This document shows, piece by piece, positions 15,077 through 23,348 of a stretch of DNA of 64,000 nucleotides. The stretch is from Mucilaginibacter sp. L196 (GTDB lineage: Bacteria; Bacteroidota; Bacteroidia; Sphingobacteriales; Sphingobacteriaceae), in the NCBI RefSeq assembly GCF_009765905.1, contig NZ_LMUO01000015.1, forward strand, positions 216,219 to 280,218. Direction: 5' to 3'. Below the pieces are notes generated by a model. The model was given only the letters and a program-made list of their open reading frames with translations. It made no database searches and was not told the DNA's origin. Made by a program: the position numbers and the translations under genes. Position 1 is the stretch's first letter; each line of letters opens with the position of its first letter.

Positions 15077-16187
15077 TTTCTTTACTTATTTGATTGATCG
15101 CGCTTTGCTGATTGATAGTCCAGACCAGGTTACTTTCCTTGTCACTTATCAGCCCCATAAACTGGTGTTTGGTAGCTTCTAATTTCAATAAATTCGCTTT
15201 ACCGTTTACTACTATTCTATTTTTAATCCCAAGTTGCTTTAACAATAAAGCATACCTGTGATGCTTTCTGAAATATAGATATTCGCGGTAATATATCAAC
15301 CACAAATATCGTTTCTGCAGCTCAGAATAAGGCATCGTAAAAGCATTATTACCTGTAATACTTTTGCTAAACTGCAAATATCCCCAACGCTCCGGGAAAT
15401 GCATATCAATTACCCCTTGCGCCGACCATACCCAATTATGCTCCGGCTTTAGCTCACCTGAAGCATTTGTTTGCTTTACATATTTGCCGTCATGCACATC
15501 GGTATCCCACTCCACACGCGAAAAATTGATACGCCACAAATCACCATCAGCCGGTATGTTTATATTGTTGCCCATGCTGATTGCTTTGAAAGGAATAGCG
15601 ATCTCAACTGTCCAGCCTTTATCTGTATCCGCAGGATTATTTACGGTGCCTTGTACCTTTACCGCAGTTCGCAGGCCTTCCGCATTATAGTTTATCATGG
15701 CATCCCCCCTATCGCGGTATGGGTGATCAAGAAATAGATCAAAAATAGTATTCAGCGCATTCACCTCGAACTCGTAATATTGATGAATAGTGTTATTGGG
15801 GTTAATAAACACCTCAAAATCATTATCATGAAAAACAACAGCATCGTGCTTGGTTTCGTATGCCCAAACATTCGGCTCCTCTAGTTTCGCTGCAATGTAA
15901 ATGCAACTATCGCCCCAAAGCATTTTTACCTGGGTGCGAAGAGCCGGATGTGGCTTTTTATCGCCCTCAATATCCTGAAATTCATCCGTCCACGCTGCCT
16001 GATTCCAGGTTGAATCATTGATATCACCATCAATTACAGGTGGTGTTTTTGTGTAGTGAATAATGTAATTACGGGGAGTAGTAAATAGATTTTCAAGCCC
16101 CTTAAAGGGCGATTGCGCATTAGCGTAGAATGCCAGAAATGAAAAAAATATGGTTACGAGTATTTTCCGATGGATGTTTGATCTCAT
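15069..16187 (-). CDS. Exported carbohydrate-binding protein, CBM9-like
   Basis: A 372-residue protein with a cleavable signal (about 1-24, ending YANAQ). The region from about 40 to 260 has the CBM9-like fold pattern: PPVIDGDINDSTWNQAAW, MLWGDSCIYIAAKLEEPNVWA, HDNDFEVFINPNNTIHQYYEFEVNALNT and GWTVEIAIPF, then RINFSRVEW and WVWSAQGVIDMHFPERWGYLQF. Such proteins bind sugars in the periplasm or on the cell surface. The last 100 residues (YSELQKRYLWLIYYREY...) are helical and may be a separate spacer. The gene lies 15 bases after the EVE gene and overlaps the glycosidase-like gene, suggesting joint action on one glycan. Confidence 0.82.
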   Translation of the reverse strand: MRSNIHRKILVTIFFSFLAFYANAQSPFKGLENLFTTPRNYIIHYTKTPPVIDGDINDSTWNQAAWTDEFQDIEGDKKPHPALRTQVKMLWGDSCIYIAAKLEEPNVWAYETKHDAVVFHDNDFEVFINPNNTIHQYYEFEVNALNTIFDLFLDHPYRDRGDAMINYNAEGLRTAVKVQGTVNNPADTDKGWTVEIAIPFKAISMGNNINIPADGDLWRINFSRVEWDTDVHDGKYVKQTNASGELKPEHNWVWSAQGVIDMHFPERWGYLQFSKSITGNNAFTMPYSELQKRYLWLIYYREYLYFRKHHRYALLLKQLGIKNRIVVNGKANLLKLEATKHQFMGLISDKESNLVWTINQQSAINQISKENE

Positions 16188-16202
16188 GCTGTCTCTTAAT
16201 GA

Positions 16203-16607
16203 TCAGCTTCCCAACGCTACAATACGGTCAAATTCTTCGCGTTTTAAGCCCATTACCGATAATCTGCCCTGACGCACCAATCCAACATCCTTCAATTGCT
16301 CGTCGGCTTTTATGGTTTCGAGCGTTACCGGATTTTTGATGGTTTCAAACGGAACAAGGTCAACTACTACCCAGTTTTTATCGTCGGTTGTTGGGTCCTG
16401 GTAAAACTCTTTTACAACTTTGGCTATGCCTACTACCTCTTTGCCTTCGTTACTGTGGTAATATAATACCAGGTCACCCTCCTTCATCTCACGTAAATTA
16501 TTGCGGGCCTGATAGTTGCGAACGCCATCCCAAAAGGTGCGGCCGTCCTCATTAAATTTTTCCCAGCTATATTTATGCGGTTCACTTTTTACAAGCCAAT
16601 AATTCAT
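16203..16607 (-). CDS. EVE domain protein (thymocyte nuclear protein 1-like)
   Basis: A 134-residue single EVE domain, related to PUA and ASCH folds. The pattern MNYWLVKSEPHKYSWEKF, then WDGVRNYQARNNLREMKEGDLVLYYHSN and GIAKVVKEFYQDPT, with VGLVRQGRLSVMGLKREEFDRIV at the end, is close to the bacterial THYN1-like group. EVE and YTH-like domains recognise modified bases in DNA or RNA, and the aromatic residues WLVKSEP and WDGVRNYQA shape that pocket. It is the first gene of a leftward run that continues with the CBM9-like and GHL10-like genes, to which it has no obvious functional link. Confidence 0.9.
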   Translation of the reverse strand: MNYWLVKSEPHKYSWEKFNEDGRTFWDGVRNYQARNNLREMKEGDLVLYYHSNEGKEVVGIAKVVKEFYQDPTTDDKNWVVVDLVPFETIKNPVTLETIKADEQLKDVGLVRQGRLSVMGLKREEFDRIVALGS

Positions 16608-16702
16608 CTGCGGTATAATGTTTATACCGTAAAGATGTTAAAAAGTACTGTAATTGTAAAGTTGAATAAGAGTGGAGGGCAGTAATAAGATGAACCTATT
16701 AC

Positions 16703-16894
16703 TTATTGTGACCTTTTAATGTATTTTTTATACAAATGCTCAACGTAGCCTACGCTCACATAATCCAAAAATTTCCAGCTTTCCTGAAAATACGTACGCT
16801 GAATGTATTTAAGAATACTGAAAAGTATTACCAAGAAGATAAGCAATAGCCCCAGCGAGAATAAAATTATGCAAAAAATGATAAAAACGTTCAT
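16703..16894 (-). CDS. Small hypothetical membrane protein
   Basis: A 63-residue open frame with one strongly hydrophobic helix at about 3-28 (IIFCIILFSLGLLLIFLVILF) and a basic, aromatic cytoplasmic tail ending YKKYIKRSQ. No family recognised. It lies between the EVE gene and holA in its own leftward unit, with a plausible ATG and AT-rich leader. The positive-inside tail makes it a credible membrane peptide, but a chance frame is possible. Confidence 0.45.
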   Translation of the reverse strand: MNVFIIFCIILFSLGLLLIFLVILFSILKYIQRTYFQESWKFLDYVSVGYVEHLYKKYIKRSQ

Positions 16895-17039
16895 GGGTAA
16901 TAAAATCTCATTTAAAGTAATAATGCTTATTACGAAATAATAAACCGTTTTGTTACCTTCAACTTAATCATTTTATTCCTTATAAGAATAAAATCATTAT
17001 ATTTCGAATTAAAAAATAGATAAAGAGTGCGTGCTACGA

Positions 17040-18056
17040 TCAGTGCAATATTTTAAACATTAGTTCTTTAAGCAATGCGCCATCTTCGGCGTTGGAATCA
17101 ACACCTTTGCTTTTCAAATCATATTCGCGCAGATAACTTATAATGTTCATGGTTTTGCCATAATCATAACTGCGGGCAGCCTGCTCATAGTCTTTTACAA
17201 AATAAGGGTTTACGCCAATTTCACTGGCAAGGTTCGATCTGTCTTTCACATAATGGCATGCCAGTACTTTACTAAAAAAATTATTCAGGTTGCCTAGCAC
17301 CAAAACTATTGGGTTTGCTTTGGGGTTAGCCTCAAAATAATTGATGATCTGATTTACCTTGAAGGCATTTTTTTGACAAAGAGCGGTTTGTAACTCAAAT
17401 ACATTGTACTCCTTACTGATACCAATATTATTTTGGATGTGTTCTAAGGTAATTTCTTGTCCGGCTGATATATTCAGCATCAGCTTTTCCAACTCGTTGG
17501 CTATCTTGGAAAGATCGTTACCCAGATATTCGGACAGCATTGCCGAAGCCTGTTGATTGATGCGATACCCTTTACCGGTAATGTAACTTTCTATCCAACC
17601 GGGTACTTTGTTGTCATATAAGGTAGCTGATTCAAATATCAACCCATTCTTCTCAATGGCTTTGTAAGTCTTTTTGCGTTTATCAAACTTGCCATATTTG
17701 TAGCAAAAAACAAGAATGGTACTTGGTAGTGGGTTTTCAAGGTAAGCCAATAGCGGGTTGATGCTCTTTTTGTCCTCATCATCCTTCCCCCACTTCATAT
17801 CCTGCGCCTCTTTTACCAACACAACCTGGTAATCAGCCATCATTGGGTAACGCTTTGAGGCATTAAGCACCGACATCAAATCGGTATCCTTACCATAAAA
17901 CACTGTCTGATTAAATCCTTTTTCAGCATCAGGCAATAACTGATGCTCTACATAATTACTAACCTGGTCAATATAAAAAGGCTCTTCGCCATGCAGCAAG
18001 TACAGGGGTTTAAATTTGCGGTTTTTAAGATCTTTTAATATATCGGCAGCAGTCAT
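17040..18056 (-). CDS. holA: DNA polymerase III subunit delta
   Basis: Clamp-loader delta subunit of 338 residues, which opens the beta sliding clamp on DNA. The N terminus LYLLHGEEPFYIDQVSNYVE is typical of HolA. The family's degenerate P-loop domain is followed by YQVVLVKEAQDM and a middle domain with YLGNDLSKIANELEKLML. The C-terminal collar region contains NPIVLVLGNLNNFFSKVLACHY. The ATG at 18056 is clear. It is divergent from the HsdR_N-like gene, with a 24-bp inverted repeat filling the space between the two starts. Confidence 0.92.
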   Translation of the reverse strand: MTAADILKDLKNRKFKPLYLLHGEEPFYIDQVSNYVEHQLLPDAEKGFNQTVFYGKDTDLMSVLNASKRYPMMADYQVVLVKEAQDMKWGKDDEDKKSINPLLAYLENPLPSTILVFCYKYGKFDKRKKTYKAIEKNGLIFESATLYDNKVPGWIESYITGKGYRINQQASAMLSEYLGNDLSKIANELEKLMLNISAGQEITLEHIQNNIGISKEYNVFELQTALCQKNAFKVNQIINYFEANPKANPIVLVLGNLNNFFSKVLACHYVKDRSNLASEIGVNPYFVKDYEQAARSYDYGKTMNIISYLREYDLKSKGVDSNAEDGALLKELMFKILH

Positions 18057-18062
18057 TTCAAT

Positions 18063-18165
18063 TCAAAAATCAAAAGTAAAAATTCAGAATCCAAAAGCAT
18101 CATGCCAATCAACAATATATTATCACAATATAAATCCGCTTTGAATTTTTACTTTTGATTTTTGA
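18063..18165. repeat. Inverted repeat, 24-bp perfect arms, between holA and its divergent neighbour
   Basis: TCAAAAATCAAAAGTAAAAA... (18063-18086) is the exact reverse complement of 18142-18165. The arms lie six bases from the holA start and eight bases from the ATG of the rightward gene. The palindrome therefore occupies the whole control region of both genes. Confidence 0.85.
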
Positions 18166-18173
18166 CTAACAAT

Positions 18174-18641
18174 ATGGAACAACTGCAGCCGCTTAACTTA
18201 CCACCCTATCCATTTAAAATAAGCGATAGCAATGGGCAGTTAACTTTGTTTGATGAGATCAGGAAAAAACACCTGGTTATAACCCCTGAAGAGTGGGTAC
18301 GGCAGCATTTTGTTCAATATTTGATCAATCAAAAAAAATATCCAAAAACACTAATCAAACTTGAGGGCGGTGTAAAACTTAATGGCATGGCCCGCCGAAC
18401 AGATATTGTTGTATTTAACCCAACCGGCGAAAAAATTTTAATGGTAGAATGTAAAGCTCCATCTGTTGTCATAAATCAAAAGGTATTTGATCAGGTTGCC
18501 CGGTATAATATCACGCATAAGATAGGCTTGCTTGCGGTTACCAATGGCTTACAACATTACTATTGCACAGTTGATTTTAACAATCAGAATTACAAGTTCA
18601 TTGAGGATCTGCCTGAATATAATATCTCGGCGAATAGTTAA
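18174..18641 (+). CDS. Type I restriction HsdR N-terminal-domain-like protein
   Basis: A 155-residue stand-alone domain of the HSDR_N_2 type. The PD-(D/E)XK nuclease pattern is readable: a glutamate in the first helix (EEWVRQHF), then RRTDIVVFN with the aspartate, then ILMVECKAP with the E-x-K pair, and the DQVARYN helix. No helicase, methylase or specificity subunit is present, so this is not a restriction system. Such lone proteins are common beside holA in Bacteroidota, and their role is unknown. The ATG at 18174 is preferred over an upstream TTG inside the repeat arm. It converges on the histidine kinase gene with four overlapping bases. Confidence 0.82.
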   Translation: MEQLQPLNLPPYPFKISDSNGQLTLFDEIRKKHLVITPEEWVRQHFVQYLINQKKYPKTLIKLEGGVKLNGMARRTDIVVFNPTGEKILMVECKAPSVVINQKVFDQVARYNITHKIGLLAVTNGLQHYYCTVDFNNQNYKFIEDLPEYNISANS

Positions 18642-20437
18642 ATCTGAACAGTCAGCGTATGTATCTTTTCCAGCAATTCTTCCGGTTTAAATGGCTTGGA
18701 TACATAATCATTCATACCTGAATTAAATACGCGTTCCCTGATGTCAAATAGTGCCGAAGCCGTTAGAGCGATGATAGGAACGTTTGCTTTTTTGGGGTCG
18801 GGTAGCTTTCTTATCTCAATAGCTGCGTCAAAACCATTCATAATAGGCATTTGCAGGTCCATTAAAATAATATCGAAGTTACCGTATTGAACGAGCTGAA
18901 CTGCACGTTCTCCATTTTCAGCAATTGTTGGGGTGATATTCCATTTGGATAGCAGTTTTTTCATCAGCATCACGTTAACCACATTATCTTCTGCAATAAG
19001 CATCCTGATGTGGTTTAAGGTATCATTTGCCTGGAGCGGCAACTTATTATCAACCCTTGGAACATGTTGTTCTGTCGATACCGGGAACTCCATATTAAAT
19101 GAGAACTCCGATCCATGCCCTACAACACTGTTAACGTTCATTTTTAAACCTTGCAACTCCAGCAGACGCTTAATAATTGCCAGACCTAAGCCGGTACCAC
19201 CATACTGGCGGGTTGTGGTTATTGACTCCTGGGCAAAAGGCTCAAATATGGTATCTATATTATGCTGATCAATACCTATACCGGTATCCTTAACCGCAAA
19301 GTTTACGGTAATGGTATTATGCCTATCTTCAATTACGCTGCAGCTTACGCCAATATTTCCTTCTTTGGTAAATTTTATAGCGTTGCTGACGAGGTTAAAG
19401 ATAATTTGTGTAATACGGGTCGGGTCACCAAATAAAACCTTAGTATTCAGGCTGTCATCAATATCAAGATTAAACAGTAAACCTTTTTCTGCTGCTTTAA
19501 TTTTTTGACCGCCACAGATAGCCTGCATCAACTCGGTTAAATTAAAGCCTATATTTTCAAAAATCACCTTTCCTGATTCGATCTTATTAAAATCGAGCAC
19601 ATCATTTACAATAGCCAGCAGATTTGAGCCCGAGAATTTCAATATCTCCAGGTTTTCCCTTTGATCATGACGCGGGTTGCTCATCAGTAACAGGTTACTC
19701 ATGCCTATAACCGCATTTAACGGGGTACGAATCTCATGCGACATGGTGGAAAGAAACTCTGATTTCGCCTGTGATGATTTTTCTGCTTTATCAATTGCTG
19801 AACCCAATTTCTCATTTAACACGGCCTGATCTTCGGATGTTTTTTTCAGTTCCTGTATGTTAAGGTAAAACGCTGTGTAAAAATGGCTGTGTATGTATAT
19901 GAGTAATATAAAGTTAGCAAATACCGCTATAATTATTGTCGATTGATCTATTTGCTCTGGCTTAAATTGAATAAAATAGGCATGATTATATTGTACAACC
20001 AGGAAAATCAATACAGGTATCAGGTTCAGTATGGAATAAAAAATACCATAAGTTTGGCCCAGCATATAAAAACTGAATATGACGACTAGAATAACCATTT
20101 GGATGGTTACAATATTTACATTTTGGAACGTATAAAATACATCGAGTAAATTTACAGCTGTAGCCAATATAAGTAAGCCATGCGATATAACGCGCCAATT
20201 GCCATTATAGGTTAAAAACTTAAAAGATATTACCGTACACACCAGCATCGCGACAGCAGTGTAGGTAATTAGTGGCTGGTGCTGGTAATAAACATTGCTT
20301 AATAACGAAGCAAGGGCAATAAATACAATGCCTAAACCATAATATAATAAACGAATACGTGCCTGATCTAGAAATGATTGATCATCTGATAATATTTTAT
20401 CAAGTGATAGGTTAAAAAAGCCAGCACTTTTGCTCAT
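18638..20437 (-). CDS. Hybrid sensor histidine kinase with receiver domain
   Basis: A 599-residue inner-membrane kinase. The N-terminal 200 residues hold about six hydrophobic helices with short loops and no large periplasmic sensor, so the signal probably acts in or near the membrane. A short coiled coil leads to the HisKA box FLSTMSHEIRTPLNAVIGM (phospho-accepting histidine near 234). The ATPase domain follows with NLVSNAIKFT, DTGIGI and QYGGTGLGLAI. The C-terminal receiver domain has the acceptor aspartate in IILMDLQMPIMNG and the lysine in YVSKPFKP. No HPt domain or response-regulator partner is nearby, so the output is unknown. Confidence 0.93.
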   Translation of the reverse strand: MSKSAGFFNLSLDKILSDDQSFLDQARIRLLYYGLGIVFIALASLLSNVYYQHQPLITYTAVAMLVCTVISFKFLTYNGNWRVISHGLLILATAVNLLDVFYTFQNVNIVTIQMVILVVIFSFYMLGQTYGIFYSILNLIPVLIFLVVQYNHAYFIQFKPEQIDQSTIIIAVFANFILLIYIHSHFYTAFYLNIQELKKTSEDQAVLNEKLGSAIDKAEKSSQAKSEFLSTMSHEIRTPLNAVIGMSNLLLMSNPRHDQRENLEILKFSGSNLLAIVNDVLDFNKIESGKVIFENIGFNLTELMQAICGGQKIKAAEKGLLFNLDIDDSLNTKVLFGDPTRITQIIFNLVSNAIKFTKEGNIGVSCSVIEDRHNTITVNFAVKDTGIGIDQHNIDTIFEPFAQESITTTRQYGGTGLGLAIIKRLLELQGLKMNVNSVVGHGSEFSFNMEFPVSTEQHVPRVDNKLPLQANDTLNHIRMLIAEDNVVNVMLMKKLLSKWNITPTIAENGERAVQLVQYGNFDIILMDLQMPIMNGFDAAIEIRKLPDPKKANVPIIALTASALFDIRERVFNSGMNDYVSKPFKPEELLEKIHTLTVQI

Positions 20438-20467
20438 GCAATTATTGGGTATCTATAAATTAAAACT

Positions 20468-20532
20468 CAGGTTGTGAAGTTTATAACACCTACAACTACA
20501 GCCAATAGATTTGTTATAAACTTCACAACCTG
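20468..20532. repeat. Inverted repeat, 21-bp perfect arms, between valS and the kinase gene
   Basis: CAGGTTGTGAAGTTTATAAC... at 20468-20488 is exactly complementary to 20512-20532. It lies 18 bases downstream of the valS stop and 30 bases upstream of the kinase start. It could end valS transcription and separate the two leftward genes. Confidence 0.85.
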
Positions 20533-20550
20533 ATGCGATACCCTTTGCAA

Positions 20551-23184
20551 TTAGCAAGCCAAAGCCGTCAGATTCTCCTCAATTATCTTCAACTTTGCTT
20601 CAGCGTCAGCCTTTTTCTTTAACTCGTTATCAATAATATCAGGTTTGGCGTTGCTCATAAAACGCTCATTACTAAGCTTGGTATTAACCGAACGTAAAAA
20701 ACCGTCGAGATATTCTTTTTCTTTTTTCAGTCTTTCGCGCTCAACAGCAGGATCAATGGTTTCATCCATTGGTATGAAAAACTCATCTGTACCCACCATA
20801 AAGCTAATTGCACCACTAATTTTATCCTCAACAGTAGTAAGCTCAGTTACATTACCCAACTTTGAAATAATGGAACCATAAGTAGTATAATTGATACTAC
20901 CACTTGGTTTTACAGCAAGCTGCAATGTTTCCTTTGGTGATATTTGTTTGCTGTTACGTACATTCCTTATTTGGGTAACCACTTGCTTAATGCTTTCAGT
21001 AGCAGCAAGCAAGTGAGTATTTATTTCCCCATTTTTCGGTAATTGCGCAACAATACAGCAATCCCTCTCGCTACGTTCGCCAAATAATTCGTCGTGCCAT
21101 AATTCCTCAGTTATAAAAGGCATAAACGGATGAAGTATTCTGAGTATATTCTCAAAGAACGAAACGGTTACGATATAAGTTTCTTTATCTATAGGTTGCT
21201 GATAGACAGGCTTAATCATTTCCAGGTACCAGGCGCAATAGTCATCCCATACCAGTTTATAGGTGGCCATTAACGCTTCTGATAAACGGTATTGCTTAAA
21301 GTTGTCTTCAATCTCTGTTAAAGCCTGGTTAAAGCGACTATCAAACCATTCAATAGCTATTTTATTAGGATTAGATAGGTTTTCGTCGATCTCCCACCCT
21401 TTTATCAATTTAAAGGCATTCCAAATTTTGTTGGCGAAGTTTCTGCCCTGTTCACAATAACTTTCATCAAACATCAAATCATTCCCGGCAGGAGAGCATA
21501 GCAACATACCCACCCTAACACCATCAGCACCAAATTTTTCAATCAGCTCAATCGGATCGGGAGAATTACCTAACGATTTAGACATTTTACGGCCCAGCTT
21601 ATCGCGAACAATACCCGTTAAATAAACATTCTGAAACGGCAATTTACCACGGAACTCATGCCCCGCCATAATCATCCTCGCCACCCAAAAAAACAGAATT
21701 TCAGGAGCGGTAACCAAATCATTTGTTGGGTAGTAATAATTGATGTCGGCATTCTCAGGATCTTTAAATCCGTCGAAAACTGATATAGGCCATAACCATG
21801 ATGAGAACCAGGTATCTAAAACATCTTCATCCTGTATTAAATCAGCAGCTGTAAGATTTCCATTATCAGGAGATAACTTTTTGGCTTCTTCTAATGCTTC
21901 CTCATTTGTTTTGGCTATAACGTATTGCCCATTTGGTAAATACCAAGCAGGTATCTGCTGTCCCCACCATAACTGGCGACTAATACACCAATCCTTCACA
22001 TTCTCCATCCAGTGGCGGTAGGTATTGGTGAATTTTTCGGGTATCAATTTAATATCACCATCCAATACATAATCCAACGCAGGCTTAGCCAACTGATCCA
22101 TCTTGCAGAACCATTGCATAGACAGTTTCGGCTCGATAACCGCATCGGTACGTTCAGAGAAACCTATTTGTGACTTATAATCCTCAACTTTTTCTAATGA
22201 ACCAGCCTCTTCCAAAAGCGGGGCGATTTTCTTACGTGCCACAAAACGATCTACACCAATTAAAATCTGTGCCTTTTCATTTAGCGTACCGTCATCATTC
22301 AAAATATCAATAACCGGTAAGTTATGTTTTATGCCGAGTTCGTAATCATTTAAATCATGGGCAGGTGTTACTTTCAAACAACCTGTACCAAAATCCATGG
22401 TTACGTATTCATCCAGAATAATTGGTATCTCCCTATTAATTAATGGGATGATTGCTTTTTTACCATGCAGATGAAAATAACGCTCATCATTTGGATTGAT
22501 ACAGATAGCCGCATCAGCCATTATGGTTTCAGGGCGTGTTGTAGCTACGGTTAAGTAACTTGATTCACCTGAAATCTGATATTTAATATAATATAACTTC
22601 TGATTAACCTCCTTACGAATAACTTCCTCATCAGATACCGCGGTTTTCCCTTGCGGATCCCAGTTTACCATTCTTACACCACGGTATATAGAGCCTTTTT
22701 TATATAGATGGATAAACGTTTCAATTACCGCGTCGGATAATTCCTCATCCATGGTAAAACGTGTACGATCCCAATCGCAGGATGCACCCAGTTTTTTAAG
22801 CTGATCTAAAATGATACCGCCGTATTTTTCTTTCCATTCCCAGGCGTAGCTTAAAAATTCTTCGCGGCTAAGGTCTTTTTTAGCGATGCCGCGCTCTTTA
22901 AGCATGGCAACAACCTTTGCTTCGGTAGCAATACTAGCGTGGTCGGTTCCCGGTACCCAGCAAGCATTTTTTCCTTGCATACGCGCACGGCGGATCAGCA
23001 CATCCTGTATAGTATTATTCAACATATGGCCCATGTGCAAAACGCCGGTAACATTTGGCGGCGGCATCACTATGGTATAAGGCTCACGCTCATCAGGCAC
23101 CGACCTGAAAAAGTTATGCTGTAACCAATAGCTGTACCATTTATCTTCTGCTTCTTTAGGCTGATATGTTTTAGAAATACTCAT
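20551..23184 (-). CDS. valS: Valyl-tRNA synthetase
   Basis: Class I aminoacyl-tRNA synthetase of 877 residues that charges tRNA-Val. The HIGH motif appears as HMGH at about 50-53 and the KMSKS motif as RKMSKSLGNSPDP near 532. The editing domain (about 200-370) contains the TTRPETIMADAAICINP motif, and the anticodon-binding domain follows KMSKS. The C terminus (about 810-877) is the ValRS coiled coil that contacts tRNA. The start is ATG at 23184; a TTG three codons upstream is unlikely. A perfect 21-bp hairpin follows the stop. Confidence 0.97.
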   Translation of the reverse strand: MSISKTYQPKEAEDKWYSYWLQHNFFRSVPDEREPYTIVMPPPNVTGVLHMGHMLNNTIQDVLIRRARMQGKNACWVPGTDHASIATEAKVVAMLKERGIAKKDLSREEFLSYAWEWKEKYGGIILDQLKKLGASCDWDRTRFTMDEELSDAVIETFIHLYKKGSIYRGVRMVNWDPQGKTAVSDEEVIRKEVNQKLYYIKYQISGESSYLTVATTRPETIMADAAICINPNDERYFHLHGKKAIIPLINREIPIILDEYVTMDFGTGCLKVTPAHDLNDYELGIKHNLPVIDILNDDGTLNEKAQILIGVDRFVARKKIAPLLEEAGSLEKVEDYKSQIGFSERTDAVIEPKLSMQWFCKMDQLAKPALDYVLDGDIKLIPEKFTNTYRHWMENVKDWCISRQLWWGQQIPAWYLPNGQYVIAKTNEEALEEAKKLSPDNGNLTAADLIQDEDVLDTWFSSWLWPISVFDGFKDPENADINYYYPTNDLVTAPEILFFWVARMIMAGHEFRGKLPFQNVYLTGIVRDKLGRKMSKSLGNSPDPIELIEKFGADGVRVGMLLCSPAGNDLMFDESYCEQGRNFANKIWNAFKLIKGWEIDENLSNPNKIAIEWFDSRFNQALTEIEDNFKQYRLSEALMATYKLVWDDYCAWYLEMIKPVYQQPIDKETYIVTVSFFENILRILHPFMPFITEELWHDELFGERSERDCCIVAQLPKNGEINTHLLAATESIKQVVTQIRNVRNSKQISPKETLQLAVKPSGSINYTTYGSIISKLGNVTELTTVEDKISGAISFMVGTDEFFIPMDETIDPAVERERLKKEKEYLDGFLRSVNTKLSNERFMSNAKPDIIDNELKKKADAEAKLKIIEENLTALAC

Positions 23185-23204
23185 AGTTTGCAAAAATAAT
23201 CAAT

Positions 23205-23240
23205 TAGTTTATAGTTCATGGTTCATGATTGATAGTAATT
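23205..23240. repeat. Fragment of an AGTTCATGGTTCATGA-type repeat
   Basis: TTTATAGTTCATGGTTCATGATTGATAG contains tandem near-copies of GTTCATGATT and looks like a single arm of a low-complexity palindromic repeat. No partner arm is visible in the 150-bp gap between valS and the M13 peptidase gene. Confidence 0.35.
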
Positions 23241-23348
23241 AAAATTTATACACAGAATTAGCCGATCATACCAAATCACTAAATATTTCAGCTTATCAAA
23301 AGGTTCTTACCATATTTTATTACCTTTAATCTTTAATTTGATCTCATT

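Noticed and set aside
16703..16894. Toxin-antitoxin reading of the 63-residue membrane protein
   Set aside because: There is no antisense RNA or partner gene beside it, and a single hydrophobic helix is not enough.
18174..18641. A type I restriction system
   Set aside because: Only the HsdR N-terminal-like domain is present; no HsdM, HsdS or helicase.
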